64,000 bases of DNA from Fulvivirga marina (GCF_016775155.1 NZ_JAEUGD010000064.1:257430-321429); one strand, 5' to 3'. Positions 48,034 to 57,488 are shown, counted from the first letter of the stretch. A program made the numbers and translations. The notes: generated by a model from the letters alone, not told the origin.

Positions 48034-48108
48034 TTACATATACCTCCAGCCCTTCTTCTGTAGATAGAAAAAGAAATAGCTAAAGTATATGGTAAATATG
48101 TTGTTCAT
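48034..48108 (-). CDS. Leader peptide of the aromatic operon (24 residues)
   Basis: A 24-codon frame, ATG at 48108 and TAA at 48034-48036, reads MNNIFTIYFSYFFFYLQKK and ends GWRYM. It holds five Phe, four Tyr and one Trp, with a run of three Phe codons, the classic composition of an attenuation leader. A promoter stands 18 nt before it and the competing terminator is 24 nt after it. Ribosome stalling at Phe or Tyr codons would favour the antiterminator pairing and let transcription enter pheA. Too short to be noticed by usual gene finding; no known function of its own product. Confidence 0.85.
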   Translation of the reverse strand: MNNIFTIYFSYFFFYLQKKGWRYM

Positions 48109-48125
48109 TTTTTCTCTTGTTGAAA

Positions 48126-48157
48126 CAAATGTAGTTAGATTATTTTCTTAAATGCAA
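48126..48157 (-). promoter_or_regulatory. Bacteroidota-type promoter of the aromatic amino acid operon
   Basis: Minus strand: TTG at 48157-48155, 21 nt, then TACATTTG at 48133-48126, an exact TAnnTTTG. Transcription would start at about 48119, roughly 12 nt before the leader peptide ATG. Confidence 0.75.
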
Positions 48158-48218
48158 ATGAAATTTCAAAAAACAGGAGAAAATTTTTCTGCAACCGTTT
48201 GAAATGATAAAAAAATAC

Positions 48219-48268
48219 AAAACAGAAAAAGGCCTCAAAATTTAAATTTTGAGGCCTTTTTCTGTTTT
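48219..48268. terminator. Perfect 50-nt palindromic bidirectional terminator
   Basis: AAAACAGAAAAAGGCCTCAA continues through a TTTAAA centre (48241-48246) to the exact reverse complement, with no mismatch over 50 nt. A-rich and T-rich flanks give T-runs in either direction. It lies directly after the MscS-type gene (14 nt past its stop) and ahead of the promoter of the aromatic operon, insulating the two. Confidence 0.85.
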
Positions 48269-48281
48269 TCCGACTTTCGCC

Positions 48282-49100
48282 TTATTTTTCGTTGTAAATA
48301 TGTACATCTCTTTGGGGGAACGGAATAGAGATTCCGTTTTTATCGAATTCAAGTTTTACTCGCTCCTGGAAGTCCCAGTACAGAGCCCAATAGTCGGCTT
48401 TGTTTACCCAAGGTCGTACATTGATGTTAACGGCACTGTCACCAAGGCCCGCTACAGATATTACAGGCTCAGGTTCGCTCAGTATTCGTTTATCGCCTTT
48501 AACCATGTTTTCTAGTATTTCCTTAGCCTTTTTGATGTCGTCACCATAACCAATTCCAAATACGAGATCGACCCTCCTGGTGTCATTGGCGGAGTAATTT
48601 TTAATCGAGTTGTTGGAAAGAGACCCATTAGGAATCACAATCTGAACATTATCCGGCGTAGCCATAACTGTGTTAAAGATCTGTATTTCTTTAACGGTAC
48701 CAGCGTGTCCGGCGCCTTCGATAAAATCTCCAACCTTGAATGGCTTGAGTGTTAGTATAATTACACCGCCTGCAAAGTTTTGTAGTGTGCCCTGAAGGGC
48801 AAGTCCAACGGCAAGACCTGCGGCACCAATGATGGCAACAAATGAGGTCATCTGTATACCCAGAGTAGCTAGAGCACTGAGAATTAGTAGTATGAATAGC
48901 AGGTTATGAAATAAGCTTTTAAGAAATGGAGTCAGGGAAGGGTCTGTGTTCCTTTTTTCTAAAAACTTGTTAAAGCTTCTGGTAAGAAACCTGATTACCT
49001 GAAGCCCTATTAAAAGAACAAGAACCCCCTTAATAATTGACAAACCTATTTCTGTACCTTGCGTGGCCAGAAACAACTTAAGTTGCTCTATGTATTCCAT
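48282..49100 (-). CDS. Small-conductance mechanosensitive channel (MscS family)
   Basis: A 272-residue channel with three N-terminal membrane helices; the pore helix and following barrel read FVAIIGAAGLAVGLALQGTLQNFAGG then LTLKPFKVGDFIEGAGHAGTVKEI, very close to the canonical MscS core (Gly/Ala-packed TM3 and the FKVGD entry). The length of 272 is that of E. coli MscS (286). It is separate from the 25456-26358 copy, which is more diverged. Single gene with its own terminator. Confidence 0.93.
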   Translation of the reverse strand: MEYIEQLKLFLATQGTEIGLSIIKGVLVLLIGLQVIRFLTRSFNKFLEKRNTDPSLTPFLKSLFHNLLFILLILSALATLGIQMTSFVAIIGAAGLAVGLALQGTLQNFAGGVIILTLKPFKVGDFIEGAGHAGTVKEIQIFNTVMATPDNVQIVIPNGSLSNNSIKNYSANDTRRVDLVFGIGYGDDIKKAKEILENMVKGDKRILSEPEPVISVAGLGDSAVNINVRPWVNKADYWALYWDFQERVKLEFDKNGISIPFPQRDVHIYNEK

Positions 49101-49159
49101 TTTTGATAAGGTTGATTTGATTAATAAGCTAATTATTCTCTGATAACAAACTTATTTTT

Positions 49160-50470
49160 CTATTGTTCAAGCCTTTGAATATCTGCGCCTAAACGTTTTA
49201 ACCTTTCATCAATATTCTGATAACCGCGATCGATCTGCTCAACATTTGATATAACACTTTCTCCATCTGCGGAAAGGGCTGCTATGAGCAATGAAACGCC
49301 TGCTCTGATATCTGGAGAAGACATTTTTATACCTTTCAGCTGCTGCTTTCGGTCTAAGCCTATAACGGTAGCACGGTGAGGGTCACATAGAATGATCTGA
49401 GCACCCATATCAATCAACTTGTCAACGAAGAATAACCGGCTTTCAAACATTTTTTGATGGATAAGAACAGTGCCTTTTGCCTGAATAGCAGTGACCAGTA
49501 CGATACTTAAGAGGTCGGGCGTGAACCCTGGCCATGGAGCGTCTGCAACGGTAAGAATGGAACCGTCAATGAATGTATCAATCTCGTAATTTTTTTGCTC
49601 AGGAATCAGTATGTCGCCGCCATTGATTTCGAGCTTTATCCCTAGTCTTTTAAATACATCAGGAATAAGTCCGAGATGTTCTACGCCCGCATTTTTAACT
49701 GTAATTTCTGATTGGGTCATTGCTGCGAGGCCTATAAAGCTTCCCACCTCGATCATATCCGGAAGAAGCGTATGCACGGTACCTCCCAGAGATTCAACGC
49801 CCTCAATAGTCAGTAAGTTAGACCCTATGCCATTGATGTTAGCACCCATTCGAACCAACATTTTGCATAGTTGTTGAATATACGGCTCACATGCAGCGTT
49901 ATAAATGGTTGTTTTACCTTTAGCTAGCACTGCTGCCATTAATATGTTGGCGGTACCAGTAACGGAAGCCTCGTCAAGATGAATATAGCAACCTTGAAGG
50001 TTGGATGCATCAATTTTATAAAAACTGTCCTTTGAAGAGTAGTGGAATTTTGCACCAAGTTTTTCAAAACCCAGGAAGTGTGTATCCAGCCTGCGTCTGC
50101 CTATTTTATCGCCTCCCGGTCTGGGAATTTTTGCTGCCCCATAACGGGCCAATAACGGGCCAAGGATCATGATCGAGCCTCTGAGTGAGGCTGCCTTTGT
50201 CTTGAATTCATCTGATTCCAGGTAAGATACATCAATTTCTTTTGCTGTAAACCTATATGAATCTGAGTCGAGTTTTTCAACAGAAGCCCCAAGGTCTCCT
50301 ATAAGCTCGATTAATTTGTTAACATCTCTGATGTCAGGAATCCTGTTTATCGTTACAGGTTCAGGAGTAAGTAGCGTTGCTGCTATAATTTGTAAAGCTT
50401 CATTTTTTGCGCCCTGAGGTGTAATTTCGCCTTTGAGCTTCTTTCCTCCTTGGATCTTAAAAGAACTCAT
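49160..50470 (-). CDS. murA: UDP-N-acetylglucosamine 1-carboxyvinyltransferase, Asp-type
   Basis: First committed enzyme of peptidoglycan synthesis, transferring enolpyruvate from PEP to UDP-GlcNAc in the cytoplasm. Typical elements are FKIQGGKKLKGEITPQGAKN and the end QIDRGYQNIDERLKRLGADI; 436 residues is normal. The loop that carries the catalytic Cys in most bacteria (PGGCxIG) reads PRPGGDKIGRR, so Asp121 replaces Cys. By family knowledge a Cys-to-Asp change keeps activity but removes the target of fosfomycin. It overlaps the DUF4290 gene by 1 nt. Confidence 0.94.
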   Translation of the reverse strand: MSSFKIQGGKKLKGEITPQGAKNEALQIIAATLLTPEPVTINRIPDIRDVNKLIELIGDLGASVEKLDSDSYRFTAKEIDVSYLESDEFKTKAASLRGSIMILGPLLARYGAAKIPRPGGDKIGRRRLDTHFLGFEKLGAKFHYSSKDSFYKIDASNLQGCYIHLDEASVTGTANILMAAVLAKGKTTIYNAACEPYIQQLCKMLVRMGANINGIGSNLLTIEGVESLGGTVHTLLPDMIEVGSFIGLAAMTQSEITVKNAGVEHLGLIPDVFKRLGIKLEINGGDILIPEQKNYEIDTFIDGSILTVADAPWPGFTPDLLSIVLVTAIQAKGTVLIHQKMFESRLFFVDKLIDMGAQIILCDPHRATVIGLDRKQQLKGIKMSSPDIRAGVSLLIAALSADGESVISNVEQIDRGYQNIDERLKRLGADIQRLEQ

Positions 50471-51111
50471 TAATTTCTTTTTCTTCTATTTCGGTTGCTA
50501 CTTTTTCTATCGCTGGGTTTTCCTGATGACGATCTGGTGTTTCGTCGTTTGTTGGAGTAAAGTTTTTCAAACAGGTTATCTTCTTTAACCTTATCCAAGT
50601 CAATAGTCAGCTCCCCTTTTGAAATAGATTTAATGTTTTCCAGGATAACTGAATCATCAATGACTTCCTTATTCCAGCTACTGTAGAAGCTTTTCATGAG
50701 CTTTCCGATGTAAATGATGGCATCTTCACGTTCGGTAGGGTCCTCTTTTTTAATAGCCTCTTTAATTAATAGCTCGATGTTTTTGCCGTAGTGCTTAAAT
50801 TTCACATTATGTTTAGAGTAGTCGAGCCTTTTTGGCTTTTTGTTGAGCACTTCCTTTTCGGGTATTGGATAGGGAGCATCTATGTCAAGGTCAAAGTTTG
50901 ACATGATATATAGGTCATCCCACAATTTTTGGCTTGTTTCAGGTGTTTCCTTAACTGTAGGGGTGACTTGCTTCATCAACTCGATAAGTGTCTCTGCACT
51001 TTCACTACGTTTGCTTTTATCCGGAATGGTTCTTATATATTCAACGAGTTTCTGAACGTTCCTTCCGTATTCTCTTAAGATCAAAGGAGGCTGGCTTGTG
51101 TTATATTCCAT
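50470..51111 (-). CDS. DUF4290 family protein
   Basis: A 213-residue protein of the Bacteroidota-only DUF4290 family, recognisable by LILREYGRNVQKLVEYIRTI and YSKHNVKFKHYGKNIELLIK. Helical, soluble, with a basic Ser/Arg/Asn-rich tail (RRNTRSSSGKPSDRKSSNRN). Located between uvrD/pcrA (19 nt before) and murA (1-nt overlap), the usual murA partner position in this phylum. Function unknown. Confidence 0.85.
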   Translation of the reverse strand: MEYNTSQPPLILREYGRNVQKLVEYIRTIPDKSKRSESAETLIELMKQVTPTVKETPETSQKLWDDLYIMSNFDLDIDAPYPIPEKEVLNKKPKRLDYSKHNVKFKHYGKNIELLIKEAIKKEDPTEREDAIIYIGKLMKSFYSSWNKEVIDDSVILENIKSISKGELTIDLDKVKEDNLFEKLYSNKRRNTRSSSGKPSDRKSSNRNRRKRN

Positions 51112-51130
51112 ATAATGGTAGTTTATACTC

Positions 51131-53386
51131 CTAATTAGAGTGTATCTTTAATTTAGCAAAACTAAGTAATAAAGTCTTTTCTCCAAAGTCATTAAAATTT
51201 ACTTTAGCTTTTCGGTTTGCTCCGCTTTCATCCATTTCCATGACCATGCCATACCCGAATTTGGGATGTTCTACCTTCATTCCTGCTTGTAACCCTGAGG
51301 TATCGCTGGGTTCAAAATCAGCAGAAGGTTTGTAACTTGTCTTTCTTACAACAGGCTGTGAAGTGGTTGTCTTCCTCATTCCACTAACAAAGCTTTTGGT
51401 GTAATTATTTGTGTCAACCGTGGGTTCTTTCTTGGTGTATTTTTTACTGACTTTGATAAACATGGGGTCTATTTCATCAATAAAGCGGCTTGGCTCGCAG
51501 TTCTTTAATCGCCCGAAGCGATACCTTGATAAAGCATATGACATGAATAACTTGTTTTCCGCCCGTGTGATAGCTACATAAAACAATCGCCTTTCTTCTT
51601 CGAGGTCGGCACGGCTGCTTAGCATCATTTGAGAAGGGAAAAGGTCTTCTTCCAAGCCAACGATATAAACATTTTTAAACTCTAGTCCCTTGGCCATATG
51701 TATGGTCATTAAGGTTACTTTCTCTTCATCGTCGTCTTTGTCATTATCTACTCCGGTGATGAGAGCTATTTCCTGAAGGAATGCGCCTAGAGATTTATCT
51801 TCTTTTTCGGGGTCGTCAACATATTCTTTTACAGCATTGAGTAATTCCTGAACGTTTTCATATCGGCTTAGGCCTTCAACCGTTTTATCAGCATATAACT
51901 CTTTGAGTATGCCTGAACCTTTGGCTATAAGCGAGGCGGCCTCGTATGCATCTTTGCTTTCAATATCGTATTTAAACCTTTTGATAAGCGCTACAAAATC
52001 AATTACAGCGTTAGCTGCCCTTCCGGGGAGAAATGAGCTGATGTTATTTAAAACATCCCAAAGCCCCATGTTGTGATCATTAGCAGCTACTATTATTTTA
52101 TCTACACTGCTATCACCAATACCTCGCTTGGGGTAATTGATGATCCTTCTTAATGATTGCTCATCATTATGGTTGATTGCAAAACGCAAATAGGCCATCA
52201 GGTCTTTGATCTCCTTTCGCTGATAGAAGGAAAGACCACCCACTATTTTGTATTTGATATTCATGCGCCTTAGCGCTTCTTCCATTGCCCTAGACTGGCT
52301 GTTAGTACGGTACAGGATGGCGAAATCACTGTTTTTTAATTGATTTTGCATTTTTTCTTCGAAAATCGAAGATGCAACCAGTTTGCCCTCCTCGTTATCC
52401 GAAGTGGCTTTTAGCAATTCTATTAAAGTACCATCTTCATTATCTGTCCATACATTTTTTTTAAGTTGAGCTCGGTTTTTATCGATGATGGAGTTAGCTG
52501 CGTTTACAATGGTCTTTGTGGATCTGTAGTTCTGTTCCAGTTTAATTACCCGTAGGTCCGAGTAATCCTTTTCGAAATTCAGGATGTTTTGGATATCAGC
52601 TCCACGGAAAGCATAAATACTTTGTGCATCATCGCCTACAACGCAAATGTTTTGTCTGACGGCAGATAGTTTTTTTGTGATGAGGTATTGAGAGATGTTG
52701 GTATCCTGAAACTCATCTACCATTACATAGTGAAAGCGTTGCTGGTACTTGTTCAATACATCCAGATGGTCTTTGAATAGTACATTGGTGTTAAACAACA
52801 GGTCGTCAAAATCCATAGCACCGGCTTTGAAGCACCTTTCGGAATAGATTTTATATATCCGGCCAAGCTCCGGTTTCATGTTGCTTTCATCATCCGCCTT
52901 GTATACTGGGTTTCTTAGATACTCTTTCCAAGAAATCAGTCTGTTCTTCGCACCGGAAATTCTATTAAAAACCACATTGGGCTTGTATACTTTATCATCG
53001 AGGTTTAGTTCCTTAACAATTGTTTTGATCAATTGCTTGGAATCATCCGCATCATAGATCGTAAAGTTGCTCGGGTAGCCCAGTTTGTCTGCTTCAGCCC
53101 TTAGAATACGGGCAAAAACGGAGTGGAATGTACCCATCCAGAGGTTACGGGCTTCAGTACCTACCACTTTTTCAATCCTATCACGCATTTCCTTGGCAGC
53201 TTTATTGGTAAAGGTTAATGCCAGGATATTAAAAGGATCAACACCTTTTTTTTCAATCAGATAGGCAATGCGAAAAGTAAGTACTCTTGTTTTTCCTGAG
53301 CCGGCACCTGCAATGATCATGGTAGGTCCGTCAGTATTTACTACCCCCTCATACTGCGGCTCGTTAAGGCTTTTAAGATAATCCAT
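51131..53386 (-). CDS. UvrD/PcrA-type ATP-dependent DNA helicase
   Basis: A 751-residue superfamily 1A 3'-5' helicase for repair and replication restart. Motifs in order: Walker A IAGAGSGKTRVL, LTFTNKAAKEM (Ia), DEFQDTN (II), GDDAQSIYAFRGAD (III), LEQNYRST (IV), VTLMTIHMAKGLEFKNVY (V) and VAITRAENKLF (VI). The C-terminal 70 residues hold the Tudor-like VEHPKFGYGMVMEM domain that binds RNA polymerase in PcrA. First gene of the unit with DUF4290 and murA. Confidence 0.94.
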   Translation of the reverse strand: MDYLKSLNEPQYEGVVNTDGPTMIIAGAGSGKTRVLTFRIAYLIEKKGVDPFNILALTFTNKAAKEMRDRIEKVVGTEARNLWMGTFHSVFARILRAEADKLGYPSNFTIYDADDSKQLIKTIVKELNLDDKVYKPNVVFNRISGAKNRLISWKEYLRNPVYKADDESNMKPELGRIYKIYSERCFKAGAMDFDDLLFNTNVLFKDHLDVLNKYQQRFHYVMVDEFQDTNISQYLITKKLSAVRQNICVVGDDAQSIYAFRGADIQNILNFEKDYSDLRVIKLEQNYRSTKTIVNAANSIIDKNRAQLKKNVWTDNEDGTLIELLKATSDNEEGKLVASSIFEEKMQNQLKNSDFAILYRTNSQSRAMEEALRRMNIKYKIVGGLSFYQRKEIKDLMAYLRFAINHNDEQSLRRIINYPKRGIGDSSVDKIIVAANDHNMGLWDVLNNISSFLPGRAANAVIDFVALIKRFKYDIESKDAYEAASLIAKGSGILKELYADKTVEGLSRYENVQELLNAVKEYVDDPEKEDKSLGAFLQEIALITGVDNDKDDDEEKVTLMTIHMAKGLEFKNVYIVGLEEDLFPSQMMLSSRADLEEERRLFYVAITRAENKLFMSYALSRYRFGRLKNCEPSRFIDEIDPMFIKVSKKYTKKEPTVDTNNYTKSFVSGMRKTTTSQPVVRKTSYKPSADFEPSDTSGLQAGMKVEHPKFGYGMVMEMDESGANRKAKVNFNDFGEKTLLLSFAKLKIHSN

Positions 53387-53574
53387 TCTCGAACTTTAAT
53401 CGACACACAATGTAATCCGCAAAGGTCAGAAATAAAATCAATAACCAAACAATTAAACGTCCTCTAATCTGTTAAAAATTCCTCAATATGTATAAAATAC
53501 CTCCTGAGCTTGATTCTGCCTGATTTTAAATAAGATTAATAAGGCATTGGTGATCTTTTTATTGATAATATATG

Positions 53575-53602
53575 TTGAAGCACTTTAATGATTTTATCTT
53601 TG
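53575..53602 (+). promoter_or_regulatory. Bacteroidota-type promoter before the DUF3109 gene, possibly leaderless
   Basis: TTG at 53575-53577, 17 nt, TATCTTTG at 53595-53602, an exact TAnnTTTG. The ATG of the gene follows only 4 nt later (53607), so transcription would begin at or next to the start codon. Confidence 0.55.
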
Positions 53603-53606
53603 CAGA

Positions 53607-54173
53607 ATGATTGAACTGGGAAAAGTGTTACTGTCGGATGATATTAAAGATAAGTTCTTTGTATGTAATCTGGAGAAGTGTAAAGGAGCTTGTTGTGTTG
53701 AAGGGGACCTCGGGGCTCCATTAGAAGAGGGTGAACTAGATAAACTGACCGAGATATACGAGCATGTGGAACCTTACTTATCTGAGGCTGGAAAGAAAGC
53801 CATTGAAGAGCAGGGGAAGTATTTGCTGGATGAGGATAATGAATATTCAACGCCTACAATAGGAGGGAAGGAATGTGCCTATGCTATTTATGATGATCAG
53901 GGTATTTTAAAGTGCGGGATAGAACAGGCTTATTTGGAGGGGAAAATAAACTTTAAAAAGCCGATTAGCTGTCATTTATATCCGATACGAGCTGCTAAAT
54001 ATGATGAGTTTGAGGCTCTGAATTATGACAGGTGGAGCATCTGTAACCCAGCTTGTAGCCTTGGGGAAGAACTTCAGGTACCCGTGTACAAATTTTTAAA
54101 AGATGCCCTGATAAGGAAATATGGAGAACAGTGGTACAGCGATCTTGTTCAGCTTATTGAAGAAGAACAGTAG
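53607..54173 (+). CDS. DUF3109 family Cys-rich protein
   Basis: A 188-residue soluble protein of the DUF3109 family, widespread in Bacteroidota. It has Cys in [22 protein letters not shown] and CNPACSLG, a pattern fitting a metal or iron-sulfur site, comparable to the YkgJ-type zinc/iron chelators (inference). Function unknown. An exact promoter lies just upstream with almost no leader. Confidence 0.85.
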   Translation: MIELGKVLLSDDIKDKFFVCNLEKCKGACCVEGDLGAPLEEGELDKLTEIYEHVEPYLSEAGKKAIEEQGKYLLDEDNEYSTPTIGGKECAYAIYDDQGILKCGIEQAYLEGKINFKKPISCHLYPIRAAKYDEFEALNYDRWSICNPACSLGEELQVPVYKFLKDALIRKYGEQWYSDLVQLIEEEQ

Positions 54174-54191
54174 TTATACCAGCCACTTTGA

Positions 54192-54842
54192 TCATTTAAT
54201 AGGAGCATAGAATGCAAACCTAACGGCCAGTATATTGTCATTGTTGCCACTATCCCCGAGAGAAGAGATGTTGTCCAGATAGTCCGTAAGTGTATTGTAA
54301 AATCCGGTTTGTAGTGATACCCCATACTGGTTTGGGAGCAGATAAATCACTCCAATGTTGGTAGGGAGCATGAGTGACTCTTGCCGGTAGGTTTCCTGAC
54401 CTGCCCTCGTCTCAGGCAGGTCAGCTAGATTGTTGCCTTCACTATCTTTAGGAGTGAATCGAATCATACCAATGCCCTGGCTAATATATGCTATAAGATT
54501 CTTCTTTTTTATGATGTTATACTGCAGGTCGTAGTTAATGTAGAAGAAATTAGTCTTGACAAACCTGTTAGGGGTAGGGAGGGGTGTTTGGTTGGAGTCA
54601 AAAGTAAAATTACGATCTTCTCCATTAAGAGTTCCTCCTCCAATATTAATGTTTCCGTTTAGCTTTTTCTTTTTGTTAAGTCTTAAGCCTACATGGATTG
54701 ATGAGGTATATTTCTTTTTACCCTCAAGGTCCCCATGATATGCATTTACACTTGTGCCTATGTGGAACCACATACTGGTAGTGTCCTGGGCATTGCAATA
54801 TACCGTACTTATTAGTAATAAGGTGAGAGCGAAGTATTTCAT
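54192..54842 (-). CDS. Outer membrane beta-barrel protein (small)
   Basis: A 216-residue exported protein with signal peptide MKYFALTLLLISTVYCNAQ. Alternating strands with aromatic ends (NFFYINYDLQYNIIKKKNLI) and a final strand ILAVRFAFYAPIK are those of an outer-membrane barrel of 8 or so strands in Bacteroidota. Converges on the DUF3109 gene with an 18-nt gap. No partner gene and no specific function can be named. Confidence 0.7.
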   Translation of the reverse strand: MKYFALTLLLISTVYCNAQDTTSMWFHIGTSVNAYHGDLEGKKKYTSSIHVGLRLNKKKKLNGNINIGGGTLNGEDRNFTFDSNQTPLPTPNRFVKTNFFYINYDLQYNIIKKKNLIAYISQGIGMIRFTPKDSEGNNLADLPETRAGQETYRQESLMLPTNIGVIYLLPNQYGVSLQTGFYNTLTDYLDNISSLGDSGNNDNILAVRFAFYAPIK

Positions 54843-54935
54843 GCTACATTATTATTCCAATGTCAAAGTAACGCCAATCGAATTAAAAAGCTACTTGATA
54901 ACAGTATTTAGATGAAAAAGATAGGGACGGACAAC

Positions 54936-54970
54936 AAAAAAAAGCTACCCAAATTCAATTGAGTAGCTTT
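54936..54970 (-). terminator. Terminator after accC
   Basis: Minus strand: AAAGCTAC, 14-nt loop, GTAGCTTT with a run of eight T (54941-54948 paired with 54963-54970). It ends the long lipid-synthesis operon 23 nt past the accC stop. Confidence 0.85.
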
Positions 54971-54992
54971 ATATTTTTCTTATGAGCTATGA

Positions 54993-56336
54993 TCACAGAT
55001 CAGAGAAGTCGAAAGTCTCGAGGAATTTTGTGGTGAATTGACCTTCCTGAAACTGTTTGTCATCCATAAGTTTTAAATGAAAAGGAATGGTTGTTTTTAT
55101 TCCTTCGATGACAAATTCTGACAATGCACGTTTCATCCTGGTAATTACTTCTTCTCTTGATTGGCCGCTTACAATGAGTTTGGCAATCATAGAGTCGTAG
55201 TTAGGAGGAATGGTATAGCCAGCGTATACATGACTATCCACACGAACACCATGTCCACCAGGCATGTGCAGGTTAGTGATCTTACCAGGAGAAGGACGGA
55301 ATCCATTTGCAGGATCTTCTGCATTGATCCTACACTCCATGGCATACAGGTTAGGGAAATAATTCTTTCCTGATATTTCTATACCTGCAGCAACTTTGAT
55401 CTGCTCTTTGATAAGATCGTAATCTGTTACTTCTTCTGTAATTGGATGCTCAACTTGAATCCTTGTATTCATTTCCATGAAGTAGAAATCTCCATGCTTG
55501 TCTACAAGGAACTCAACGGTACCGGCACCTTCGTATTTAATGGCTTCAGCGCCTTTAATGGCAGCAACACCCATTTTTTCACGAAGTTTTTGGGTCACAA
55601 TAGGAGAAGGTGTTTCTTCTACGAGTTTTTGGTGTCTTCTTTGGATAGAACAATCACGTTCTGACAAGTGACAAACTTTTCCATTCTTATCTCCTACAAC
55701 CTGGATTTCAATATGTCGAGGTTCTTCAACAAATTTTTCAAGGTAAAGACCATTGTTACCGAAAGCTGCTGCAGACTCTTGTCTTGCGTCATCCCATGCC
55801 TTTTTAAATCCTGCTTCATCGTTCACGATACGCATACCACGGCCACCACCACCAGCGGTTGCTTTAAGTATTACAGGATATTTAATTTTTTTGGCAATTT
55901 TCATTCCCTCTTCCACGCTTTTTAAAAGCCCTTCAGAACCTGGAATAGTGGGTACGCCAGCTTTTTTCATGGTAGCCTTTGCTGTGGCCTTATCACCCAT
56001 TTTATTGATCATGTCTGGAGATGCACCAATAAATTTGATACCATATTCCTGGCAGACAGCACTGAATTCAGCGTTTTCTGCCAAAAATCCGTAACCAGGG
56101 TGGATAGCGTCAGCGTTGGTAATTTCTGCTGCGGCTATTAGGTTAGGAATGTTCAAATATGATTCACTACTTGGTGCTTTTCCGATGCAGACGGCTTCGT
56201 CTGCAAATCGCACGTGAAGGCTGTCTTTGTCAGCAAGAGAATAAACTGCAACGGTTCTAATATTCATCTCCCTGCAGGTCCTGATTATTCTCAGTGCGAT
56301 CTCTCCTCTGTTGGCTATTAATATTTTTTTAAACAC
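54993..56336 (-). CDS. accC: Acetyl-CoA carboxylase, biotin carboxylase subunit
   Basis: A 447-residue ATP-grasp enzyme that carboxylates the biotin of AccB. Visible are [20 protein letters not shown], the Gly-rich ATP loop [13 protein letters not shown], and the catalytic [17 protein letters not shown]. It is 73 nt after accB, with which it works in the first step of fatty-acid synthesis. Full length. Confidence 0.96.
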   Translation of the reverse strand: MFKKILIANRGEIALRIIRTCREMNIRTVAVYSLADKDSLHVRFADEAVCIGKAPSSESYLNIPNLIAAAEITNADAIHPGYGFLAENAEFSAVCQEYGIKFIGASPDMINKMGDKATAKATMKKAGVPTIPGSEGLLKSVEEGMKIAKKIKYPVILKATAGGGGRGMRIVNDEAGFKKAWDDARQESAAAFGNNGLYLEKFVEEPRHIEIQVVGDKNGKVCHLSERDCSIQRRHQKLVEETPSPIVTQKLREKMGVAAIKGAEAIKYEGAGTVEFLVDKHGDFYFMEMNTRIQVEHPITEEVTDYDLIKEQIKVAAGIEISGKNYFPNLYAMECRINAEDPANGFRPSPGKITNLHMPGGHGVRVDSHVYAGYTIPPNYDSMIAKLIVSGQSREEVITRMKRALSEFVIEGIKTTIPFHLKLMDDKQFQEGQFTTKFLETFDFSDL

Positions 56337-56409
56337 AGTAATCTTGTTTAGATTTACGATTAATTATTAAAGCTGTCCGTTAAGGATTCTCTCTTAGAAT
56401 CGTAAATTA

Positions 56410-56898
56410 TCAGGACGGATCAACAAGGAATAGTACCTGGTCGTATTCTACCGGAGAAGCATTGTCTACCATTACTTTCACAATAGTACCTGATACTTCT
56501 GATTCGATTTCATTGAAAAGCTTCATGGCCTCAATGATACAAACAGGTTGTCCTTTTTCAATTTTGTCACCTACGGCAACAAATGCAGGAGAGTCTGGGT
56601 TAGGTGACCTATAGAATGTTCCGATCATGGGTGACTTTACTTCAACATAGTTAGAAGTATTTTCCGCCTTTGGAGCTTCACTACCTCCTGCTGATGGAGC
56701 TGGTGCCGCTTGTTGAACAGGGGCAGCTACAGGCACTGGTTGAGGAGCAATTGCCGGAGCACTGGCTTCTACTATGCGTGTCTGTACTTCAGCATCTCTT
56801 TTTACAGAAAGCTTTAGCTCTTCGGTTTCTATGTTTACCTCATTAAGTCCCGTTTGGGAAATAAAGTCAATAAGGTCTCTGATTTCTTTTGTCTTCAT
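56410..56898 (-). CDS. accB: Acetyl-CoA carboxylase, biotin carboxyl carrier protein
   Basis: A 162-residue protein. Ala/Pro-rich hinge at about residues 45-85 (PAIAPQPVPVAAPVQQAAPA) and a C-terminal biotinyl domain with EAMKLFNEIE, whose Lys carries biotin. Immediately before accC and 23 nt after efp in the transcript. Confidence 0.95.
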   Translation of the reverse strand: MKTKEIRDLIDFISQTGLNEVNIETEELKLSVKRDAEVQTRIVEASAPAIAPQPVPVAAPVQQAAPAPSAGGSEAPKAENTSNYVEVKSPMIGTFYRSPNPDSPAFVAVGDKIEKGQPVCIIEAMKLFNEIESEVSGTIVKVMVDNASPVEYDQVLFLVDPS

Positions 56899-56921
56899 AT
56901 GGAGAAATTTTCTTCAGTTGT

Positions 56922-57488
56922 TTATTCCTTTACTCTTTCTGAGTATGAGTTGGTTCTTGTGTCAATTTTAATTTTATCACCTTCATTGATAAATAGCGGC
57001 ACTTGAATTTCAGCTCCTGTTTCTAGTGTTGCAGGTTTTGTTGCGTTGGTTGCAGTATCTCCTTTTATGCCAGGCTCAGTGTAAGTAATTACTAACTCTA
57101 CAAAAGCAGGTAATTCTAGTCCGATGATTTTTTCCTCTTCAGCATGGTATAGGATGTCTACTTCCTGACCGTCTTTAATAAGGCCCGTGTTTTCGATCAA
57201 GTCTTCATTAACTACCGCTTGTTCAAAGGTACTGCTATCCATGAAGTGATAACCAAGATCATCCTTATATAGGAATTGGTGTGGTCTTCTTTCAATTCTT
57301 GCAGTAGTGATCTTATGTCCGGCAGAAAACGTATTTTCTACCACCTTGCCAGTAGTAAGGCTTTTTAACTTTGTTCTTACGAAAGCTGGTCCTTTACCTG
57401 GTTTAACATGTTGAAACTCTACAATTGTGTAGAGTCCATTGTTATACTCCAAGCATAAACCGTTTTTAAAATCGGCGGTTGTTGCCAT
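56922..57488 (-). CDS. efp: Elongation factor P
   Basis: A 188-residue three-domain factor that rescues ribosomes at proline stretches. The exposed loop reads HVKPGKGPAFVRTKLK, with the Lys at the tip that may be modified. YLYKDDLGYHFMDSSTFEQ-like sequence and the C-terminal VPLFINEGDKIKIDTRT are typical. In the operon between fabH and accB. Confidence 0.95.
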   Translation of the reverse strand: MATTADFKNGLCLEYNNGLYTIVEFQHVKPGKGPAFVRTKLKSLTTGKVVENTFSAGHKITTARIERRPHQFLYKDDLGYHFMDSSTFEQAVVNEDLIENTGLIKDGQEVDILYHAEEEKIIGLELPAFVELVITYTEPGIKGDTATNATKPATLETGAEIQVPLFINEGDKIKIDTRTNSYSERVKE

